Positions 56,452-64,000 of a stretch of DNA of 64,000 bases are shown here, one piece after another. The position numbers and the translations under genes are program-made. Positions within the stretch are counted from its first letter, which is position 1, and each line of letters starts with the position of its first letter. Below the pieces are notes generated by a model that was not told the origin of the DNA, made no database searches, and saw only the letters and a program-made list of their open reading frames with translations. Origin of the DNA: Ectocarpus siliculosus (Eukaryota; Sar; Phaeophyceae; Ectocarpales; Ectocarpaceae); the NCBI GenBank assembly GCA_000310025.1, contig FN649736.1:1569817-1633816 (forward strand), given 5' to 3'.

Positions 56452-57098
56452 TATTTTGATGTTTGGGTTTATTTTGTGTGTGATCAAACAACTAGGGTGG
56501 CAACATTTTGCATTTTTGCACATGGTTTTTGTCAATGGATGATGTTCTAGGCTGGGGGGCAATTAGTTCACTGAAGCTCGAAGAAGTATATCTGATACGA
56601 CCGGGGATGGGTATTGATGTCTAGCCAGTGAGACTATTGTTCTGGAGTTGCGTTGAGTTTCTGAGTTTATTTTCTTGTGTTTTGGAGTTCTTGAGGATCG
56701 AAAAAGACATGGCATGGTGCTTAACACAGGTGGCCTCCATCCTCCAGTGTATCTTGGCTACAGCCCGCAGGCAACGCTGGCTGTGACTGTATTACTGTGT
56801 CATTTTGTCTGTTTTGTCAGTACGGGTGGGGGGGAAGGGGGGGGGGTGTACCGTATTTTGGCCTTCTAGGATGCCTGAAGGAGTCCCTAGCTTCCTGAAT
56901 GCCAAATTTGGTGGGGGTTGTTGTCGATATTTTGGCTCTTGCCTGGCGGCCGTTTCGAGGTGTTGCAGCTGCCACGTGCTTCGTTAGACATTTCAGACAA
57001 CACACAAAATTTCAGGCAACGCCTCCCTGAAAACGGCCCCTCAGGCAAGCCCTCAGGCATGCCTAATCGGCCAGGGCTTTCTCGTCCTCTCTCCTTTT
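56452..57098. other. No supported gene
   Basis: Follows the copia remnant. A GGCTGGGGGGCAATTAG tract at about 56551 could be that element's old polypurine site, but no LTR boundary was identified. Confidence 0.35.
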
Positions 57099-57407
57099 TT
57101 TTACTCGCTTTCTTCACGAACGCCCGCTGGAAACCGGAGATGTTTCTGAAAACGTCTCGGGCCTACCACCAGGCTTGGCCGCCAAGAGGATTGCGGTCTC
57201 TTGGGCGGTGGCCGCCTGGAGGATCGCTGTTTCCTCGTGGACATCTTCGATGGCATCGAAGATGTCCAAGAGGAAACAGCGATTCTACAGGCGGTTACCG
57301 CCCAAGAAGCCGCAATCCTACAGGCCGCCAAGCCTGGTGGTAGCCCCAAAATGTTTTCAAGCACACTTGGGCCTGCAGCGGACGTTCGCGAAGAAAGCGA
57401 GTAAAAT
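57099..57407. repeat. 309-bp inverted repeat (hairpin) with a 1-bp loop
   Basis: Arms 57099-57252 and 57254-57407 are inverted complements centred on G57253, where CATCTTCGATG and CATCGAAGATG are perfect. Arm lengths are equal (154 each, no net indel), with identity around 80-85% by eye. Blocks such as GCTACCACCAGGCTTGG, GCGATCC/GGATTGCGG and CGCTGTTTCCTC are shared. A transcript of either strand would fold into a long imperfect hairpin. Confidence 0.85.
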
Positions 57408-58139
57408 AGAGGGGAGGAGGAGAAAAATATGGAGAGGTTTCGTATATTCGGGTCCAGCCCTCCTGCCAGGCTACTTGTTGACCTACCCACTCGTTGTGTG
57501 TTGCCTACTTGGCCCGATATGCGTGGCTTTTTTGTCTTTTTGGGGCAAGTGCAGCTATGCTTGTGAACAGCCGTGCCGCCCGGCTTTCCTTCCGACCAAG
57601 ACGTATTCAAAGTCAAGCACGCCCTGACTCATTGTAGTGTACAACTTGCTGGACGGTGGGGGGCGCAAACTCTCTCTCTCTCCGATTCGTTTGTATTGTG
57701 CGTTGTACGGCAGCCACTAAGCGATTTGGACGCCTACGCTTGCGGCAGTACCTGCGCTCAAAACTGTTTCGGTTTTATCCATACTGCTGTACCAGTAGGA
57801 AATTTGAAATTTGAAATTCGAATCATGGTATCTACAGCAGTGCTGTCATCTGCTTGATGCGATGTGGTCATCTGCTCGATGAAACGTGATCACTGATGCG
57901 CTTGCGACAATTCAACCTTGAAAGGGAGTGTCGGAAACGAATCCGAACGAAGCCTGATCGAACGAACCTCCCAGCACGGAATAGTCTAGTCTAGTCCACC
58001 TCCTCACTTTTCCCCCACCCGCCAACAGCAGGTACAATAGCCATACACATGTTCGCCGTATACACGCCATCTTGTTGTGGTTGCTGCACCTGTGTCATTG
58101 AGAAAACAACTCCCCCGTTCGCTCAATAACACCAATCAG
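57408..58139. other. No supported gene; possible 5' exons of the next gene
   Basis: Short frames only, with a duplicated TTTGAAATTTGAAATTCGAA element at about 57804. Confidence 0.35.
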
Positions 58140-58436
58140 GACGAGAAACGATTCACCAGGAAGCTCACGAAGGCCATGAAGAGCTCACCCCCCTCGGACA
58201 TCGCACTTGTCCGCGCGCTGGTCGACGAAGCCACCACGAAGGGCTTCCGATCAGCCGCGATGGATGAGGCCACCAAGGCCGTTACAAGGCACGACAACCA
58301 GGCGAAGGCATTCGCCGTGCTAAGGTGAGGGATGTGTACTGAAAGGAAGGGCCGACAACGAATACTATACGCCACAATTTCTCTTCGCAGTGCCCACTCT
58401 ATACTTGGGGCTCTAGTCGATGGGGTTGTGGAATAG
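58140..58436 (+). CDS. Last two exons of a small unrecognised gene
   Basis: Exon 58140-58324 follows an AATCAG acceptor, ends before GTGAGG in phase 2 and joins exon 58391-58436 (acceptor CTCTTCGCAG). The join completes a Ser codon and gives AHSILGALVDGVVE before TAG. The encoded 76 residues are helical and charged (DEKRFTRKLTKAMKSSPPSD, VRALVDEATTKGFRSAAMDE). The frame is also open upstream to 58077, so the first listed exon may begin earlier. The gene converges with the minus-strand gene ending at 58715. I do not recognise the family. Confidence 0.55.
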
Positions 58437-58714
58437 GTGTGTGGGTGGTTTCACAACCACCAAGAGCAGGCACACGTCGAAGACCGCGTCTCCAAAACGG
58501 ACGCACAAGATCCCGACCCCAAACATGCAGGTTACACAAAGTACATATCCAAACCTGAGACCAAACAGAAAGAACAAGACGCGAAACGAAAACGACGCCC
58601 AGGACTGAAAGGGTCCGAACTTTATTCACTACGGAGGACACAACGCTGAACCCACGCTTGAAAGCAGGCATAACTGCCCCACATCAATCAACAATCACTG
58701 AAAGGCAAGACAGG

Positions 58715-61700
58715 TCAAACCCCGCCTAGCGTAGGTGGGTTAGCATCAATGCGGTGGGCGTCAGGCTCTTCCCCGTCCACGTCTTCCTCGTTGCCGGCAT
58801 GGTCAGCCTCCGTTCGGTCTACCGCCGTGCCATCTCCGGCTGAGGCCGTGCTGTCCTTGCCCACGTCCACGCCCGTATCATTGACGTCACCGCTGCTGTC
58901 ACTGACGCTGACGCTGCCGTTCCCCTCAGATGGCTCCTCTGAATCGTCCGGGGCCTGTCCAGCGAAAAAATACAAGGTACGCGATCAAACTACCCGGTGT
59001 CATTGCTATGACGGATGGAGGTTGCTCGGTTTTGGCTCGCCTTAAGCATTTGCCATGGGGCGGCACAACTAGGGAACGGACGGTTCTAAGAACTCTTGCC
59101 GTGTTCCGTCTTCGTTGCCGGTGTATGTGCGAACCACAACGACGACAACAAACCATCATCGTACACACGAACGGAGAAGATCTTTGAGACAAGAGTGGCG
59201 CCAACACCTACCATGGCATCAGCAGTCATCGACGATGCAACAATTTGTTCAAGGTCCCTACCACGGCGTTGGTGTCTCCCTTGCGTTGTCGTCATCATTG
59301 TTCAAGTGCCATCACGACTTCCTCCAAGTAACCCCCCCCCCCGCCTCGCCACGCGGAAGGGTTCGGGGGGTTCAAGACGAAAGTCAAAGAGATGCTAGAA
59401 AGTAGGGAGGAGGCAACCCTTCGGAAGAAGGTACGAAGCGAAGACCACTTGGAGATATACGGGAAGTTGAAAGAAGGGATAGGGGTGAAGACGTACTTGG
59501 ACGGCCCCATGGACTACGCGAAAAAGCTGAAATTACAATTTCGAGTAGGCGATCTTGACTTGCCAGAACGGAGGAAGAGGTATACCAGCCGTGGGAGAGA
59601 GGAAGAGGAGGATAGACAAACATGTCCATTCGGAGGAGAGTAGACCCCACATAGTTGGGGAGTGTGAGTTGTACAGGAAGGAAAGAGAGGATCTCGAGGA
59701 GGAAATGAGACAGAGAGGGTGTGACGTGGACAAGTTTGGTAAATTAGACAACAGCGAAAAAACGATCGCGATAATTGGGGATACAAGAGGCCCTAGAGGA
59801 CGGGGATAAGATGTGCAAGAAAGTTTGATGGAGTTTGTGGCAGAAACGTAAAGAGCTCCCAAATGTTGGTGGCGTCTCTAGTAGGGGTAGGAACGGTGCT
59901 CCGTCTCGGAAGGGACGCGTGGTCAATGGTCAAATGACTACGGCAAGCAACAAATGAGTACGCCCCCCCCCCCCCCCGCCTCGCCCCGCCCCTACTCCCC
60001 ACCAGGCGAAAGTAGCGAATTACTGTAGGGACAATCACGCCCCGAGCGCCCCGAGGTGTGTAATCTAGAATCCCAACGACCAACAATCAACGAAGTAGCA
60101 CCCTCGGTCCCACCACTCGTGAAGAGTCGAACGGCCGGTGAACAAGAAACAAGGTTCGCTGCAAGGCATGAAAAATAACGCTGAACCAGCCACAATAACT
60201 CACCTGGCCCGTACAGCTACACATGTTGGACACCACGGCAGCGGACATTTCCTGCATGTCCTCGAACTGTGAGCTGGAACATGCGCACGGGTGCACCGGG
60301 GGGCGTCGGGAGGGGATGCAGGGAAGGGAAGCGGATTAGGTCCTAAAGCCCAAGCAAAAAGCCAAAGCAGTTGCTGGGTATCATCAGTAGTGGCCGACCA
60401 AGAGCGACAACAACAAGCAGGAACGATGACGATGACGCCGACGTCAACATTCACCGTACACAAGGATGGCCAGACTAGCTATCTACAACCGACAGACAGA
60501 CAGACAGAAACAATAGCGACGACAACCACGACAACAGCAACCTCTACCTAACACAAGGACCCATGGCACGATATGTCATGCACTCTCCCCTTGCAATCGA
60601 CCAAGCACAAACGCTTACCGCAGTCTATCGAGGACCCCTTGCTGCGTCTCCTCCACCCGGTCGGCGCGGTTCGCAACGCTGAAGATATTTGACGCCTCCA
60701 GGTCGGAAGCCGCTCGGCGCGGGACAAACACCCCCACTTGCAAGGTGATTTCCTCAACGGAAAAATAGGTGTCCAGCGAAACCCTGTCGACGCTGGTGAG
60801 GCCCTCGGTGCACGACACCCAAGCCTTGTGGGAACCATCCGCCTGCGATTTATGAGAGCCACACCAACGAAACAATCGAGTGGCACAGGTGGGGGGCTGA
60901 GATTTCAGAGTAGTTCTGTCGATGGCTATCGTGGGATCGGCTATTTACCGTGTGCTGTCTATGTAGCCCCAACCACAAACAATTCGACGACCGCGTAGCC
61001 GCCCTTCCCAATGCATCATCCACCGCCCGTAGCCCCTCGATGCCGCCACCGTTCCCCACGATGAATACCAACCAATAAAGGGCCTCTCCCGGCGACGGTC
61101 TCGCGAACGTTTCAAGAAAGAATGTTTGGCAATAAAAAGTGCTATGTACAAGATCGAATGTTCGGGGCATGGGATTGACCAGCTCCCCTCGCCCTAGGCA
61201 CGCAACTAGCGGTGTTTAACTTGTGCAGAATCGAGAAAATAGATACCACCATCAGACCGAGCGACAAACAGTGCTTGATCTCACGCTCGGTCACGCTTAT
61301 CGGATGCTCACGTAGTTTGCGCAGTCGGAGAGGTCCTCGTTGAGCTTCCGCATGTTCTCGTCTGTCTTGACCTCTCGGTCGACGGCATCTGCCTTCTCGC
61401 CCTGGCACGTGAAGATTTCCTCTTCCAGCGTCGACGTGGCCGTCAATGCCAGCCGCTGCGCAGACTCAAAGCGGGCGCTAAAAGGTGCGGCAGCGAAACA
61501 GCCGAGGCGTGTGCGGAGGGGGGGGGTCATGAACACATACCTCTCAAGTGACATCTCCTCGATCCGCCCACCTTCCTCGAGACAGATAGTGGCGGGAGGG
61601 TTGAAGGACTCGACCTGTCCTTACCGGCACTGAGGTCCCAGCGTGACAGCTTCGTCACAAACAACGGATACTGTACCGTCACAATCATCTACAGCAACGA

Positions 61701-62602
61701 CGTCATCTGCAACCATCATAAGGCACGACACAACCCAAGACAAATCAACGCGACGCCCACACAATCGTACCGGATCATGTCGTAATTCGATCCGATACGG
61801 TCCTCAACTTCCGGGGCGAGACCTCCCACGTGCACTGCCGCCTTTGCCGCATCCTCCTGGAGGGTGCGAACAAGGTTCACCGAACGAGAGTGGATGTCCT
61901 CGATGTCCGCGGCGCACGCATCCAGGTCCGTCTGAGTCTTGTCCAACTAAGAAGGTGTATCGAGAGCCACAACGGCAGCGGAGACATTGCGGTGGAGGAA
62001 GGGTGGGCGTTACAAGAGTTGCCGTGTCGATGGTTCTTCATGAGCTAGGATGCGATATAGACAGTAGCAGTGCCGCCAGAGAATGTATGGCTATCATCCC
62101 CAAGTACTTTGTTGAGTGCTCACCTCCTCCTCAGACAAGGCAAGGTCGTCCTCGAGGTCCTTCCCGCATCTCCTCACCCGCGTCCAAGAGGCGGTTCAGC
62201 TCGAGTTCTCGGTCCCTACCTTGTGCCTCCTTCAGCAGGCACGTCGCCTGGTCGCCCTCCCACCTCGATGCTGATTCATCCACCATGCGCCGCACGGCAT
62301 CCAGGCGGGCGCTGCATCAGATCCAAAGCATGTAGGGAAAGCGGGAGGGGAGGGGGCATACGCTGCTGTTACTTACTGGATTTTCGATCGAGCCATCACT
62401 CTGAGACAAAACAGGCATATCAATGCGAATATCGAGCAGGCTTGGGCGTTAACCTCATGACTGTGATCCTACGGTGGCTATTTGATGGGCATGAATCAGA
62501 GGGGTCGGGCGCGAAAAATTCGCAGACGATTCAGTGAGAGCTCTGCTGAAACCTGAAAGCCAAACTCATAGACTACGACGCTATCAAGATAACTGTGTCC
62601 TC

Positions 62603-62648
<46 letters not shown>

Positions 62649-63270
62649 TCAATAGGGTCGACAAATCACCACCACCACCACCACCACCATAAATATCAAT
62701 CAAACGAACGACAAAGACAACAGCACAACCAGCCGCCACTACACAACAGTACACCGGAACCACCCATGCAGCAGCATCTCGTCGAAGCATTGTAGCACGC
62801 TGGAGAGTTAGCTCACCATGTCCTTTGCGACGCCTCGTGCGCCGCAGAGCGGTCGTACATGCCCAATGCCGCCACCTCTGTGACGGGCCAGGTCATGGGT
62901 GCGAGAGGATCTTCGTGGTGGGTCTTCTCCACGGTGAAGCGCGAGAGAGACACAGACGCGCTGTCTACCTCTGCGAGATCCCGCCACAAAACTCGAGCTC
63001 CGCTCGAGCGGCTCGCCTCGAAGTCTTGAGCTTGTTGTCGAGCTGGCGCTGGGCCTGTTCAAACCGCTCGGACTCCGTCGCGGCGGCCAGCTGCTGCTCG
63101 GCCACCGTGTCGGTCAGGGAGGCAATGGTGTCCTCGGCGGTGTCCACCTTTGCCAGGAGGTCCCCCTCCCTCCGGGCCGACCTCTCCTTGTCAGAAGCGG
63201 CCGTCGACAGGACCTTGTTGTTGGTCAGCTGCAGCGCGAGAATTTTCTTGCGCTGTTTGTTCGAGTGCCT
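58715..63270 (-). CDS. Coiled-coil protein with acidic C-terminal tail, multi-exon, function unknown
   Basis: Minus-strand exons with mutually consistent phases are 61946-61771, 61477-61312, 60842-60619, 60273-60204 and 58954-58715 (stop). They give a helical protein (LDKTQTDLDACAADIEDIHS, FESAQRLALTATSTLEEEIF, VDREVKTDENMRKLNEDLSD), a less helical segment (SVEEITLQVGVFVPRRAASD) and a Ser/Asp/Glu-rich acidic tail. Two further coiled-coil exons lie upstream: one from 63270 (LAKVDTAEDTIASLTDTVAE) and one at about 62313-62125 (RELELNRLLDAGEE, then KDLEDDLALSEE). Each of these two appears to change frame near its 3' end, so their borders are unresolved and an assembly error or real damage is possible. 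The 5' end is not identified. The regularly repeated heptads suggest a cytoskeletal or scaffold role, which is inference only. Confidence 0.62.
59380..59957 (+). pseudogene. LINE-type retrotransposon 3' fragment inside an intron
   Basis: Three frames join to give the end of a LINE ORF2. From 59392 comes YAKKLKLQFRVGDLDLPERR. From about 59640 comes the zinc-ribbon-like continuation ESRPHIVGECELYRKERE, and SEKTIAIIGD near 59755. From about 59837 to a TGA at 59957 comes NVGGVSSRGRNGAPSRKG. CPFG...H...C forms the C-terminal Cys/His cluster typical of such proteins. Frameshifts near 59640 and 59810 make it non-coding. It sits antisense within the large intron between 60204 and 58954 of the coiled-coil gene. 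Confidence 0.72.
62594..62647 (+). repeat. (CAA)n and (CAC)n microsatellites
   Basis: About 16 CAA units at 62598-62647, followed shortly by a CAC run (62667-62690), in an intron of the coiled-coil gene. The flanks do not match the TTG repeats elsewhere in the window. Confidence 0.85.
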
Positions 63271-64000
63271 CTGGTGGACGAGGGGGGATAGGGCAGGTGG
63301 ACGAGAGGGCATCGGTCGTGGGAGGAGGGGGTGAACGCTCGTTGAGACAAGGCGAAAGCCTGCAATCGTGAGGAATGGAAACCTTTGGATCACGGAAACT
63401 GCGAACTCAGACGAAATACCTCTCCAACATTTCCGTTTAGAGATTTCCAAGACCTACTGAGAAGGAGGTCAATACATCGGCATTCATCTGCTGATACATC
63501 TGCTTTCCTGAACGTTCATCACCATGAGCAACTCAACACGGGCAAATCTCAAGTAGTCAAATCTCAAGTACGTCCCTCAACATCCCCCCCCGGTGTTCGC
63601 TCTGAGAGAAACGCCGAGCTCGTTCCCTCACCCAACAGCGCACACGACAACAAGGCAGGTCACGCGTCCCTCTATTCAACGGATCAGCTGAATGAAGTTC
63701 GTAGGCACCAGGGCAAGGCTTTTAAGATCACATGTGCCCTCAAACACACCAAGCATGGCCGAAAACTGGAGGCGTTCTCAAGAACTAGAGGGCGTGTGTC
63801 TCGGGGCTTTCTCAAAAGTAGTCCCTCGGTTTAACATCGCACTAAATACTGTTTCCCGTCCCCTGGGTGTTGGCCTCATCTTCCTGTTTTAGGTTGTTAT
63901 CCGCACAAGAAGAACACCACATGCAGCGCTGCAACCCGTGACATCGGGTTTAGACAACATCTACGAGAGGCACTCTAGGGGCACAAGAAGGGCGACTGCT
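63271..64000. other. Window end, no supported gene
   Basis: Presumably upstream intron or 5' region of the minus-strand gene. A short tandem duplication, AAATCTCAAGTAGTC/AAATCTCAAGTACGT, occurs at about 63543-63572. Confidence 0.35.

Noticed and set aside
1-64000. CRISPR array, bacterial operon or integrated large DNA virus
   Set aside because: No regularly spaced repeats, no dense uninterrupted gene series and no viral hallmark genes; the features are those of a eukaryotic nuclear genome.

Overview
The window is nuclear DNA of an intron-rich, roughly GC-balanced eukaryote. Host exons are short (47-248 nt), separated by introns of a few hundred bases up to about 2 kb, and LTR, LINE and TIR elements are abundant. 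The intron-rich PC-esterase gene, the non-LTR retroelement C-termini and the chromovirus-like polyproteins fit a stramenopile, most likely a brown alga. That assignment is inference; no marker gene fixes the species.

Layout. 1-2452 (+) is the 3' end of 2-oxoglutarate dehydrogenase E1. 2453-8301 holds nothing I can support. 8302-12438 (+) is a nine-exon gene for an unrecognised membrane-anchored protein with an acidic ectodomain and a Cys-rich tail; all exon phases agree. 15704-21652 (-) is a multi-exon type II membrane PC-esterase (GDSL-like, TBL/Cas1p-type). 21.9-30.97 kb is repeat territory: a TA-flanked TIR element (21892-23284), a Harbinger-like MITE (24430-25288), a 561-bp TRIM with 68-bp LTRs (27837-28397), a GC-rich trinucleotide-repeat tract and a 501-aa minus-strand low-complexity ORF.

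30982-50681 is a nested pair of related Ty3/gypsy chromovirus-like elements. The older outer element (298-bp LTRs, TSD CTAT) has lost gag and protease, and its pol is frameshifted. Between its pol and its 3' LTR sits a younger 13.8-kb element (36382-50219, LTRs about 99% identical, TSD GTTT). The inner element has an RS/RGG-rich leader region, a Gag with a CCHC knuckle, an ORF carrying a complete NADAR domain (the ADP-ribose N-glycosidase superfamily) fused to a retropepsin, and an intact 1662-residue Pol with RT, RNase H, an HHCC/DDE integrase and a chromodomain-like module. A NADAR domain inside a retrotransposon polyprotein is the most notable observation here.

50.7-58 kb contains a LINE 3' end (-), a broken copia RT/RNase H remnant (+), tandem repeats and a 309-bp near-perfect hairpin. 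58.1-58.4 kb (+) holds the last two exons of a small gene. It converges with a minus-strand coiled-coil gene at 58715-63270, whose introns contain a truncated LINE and a CAA microsatellite.
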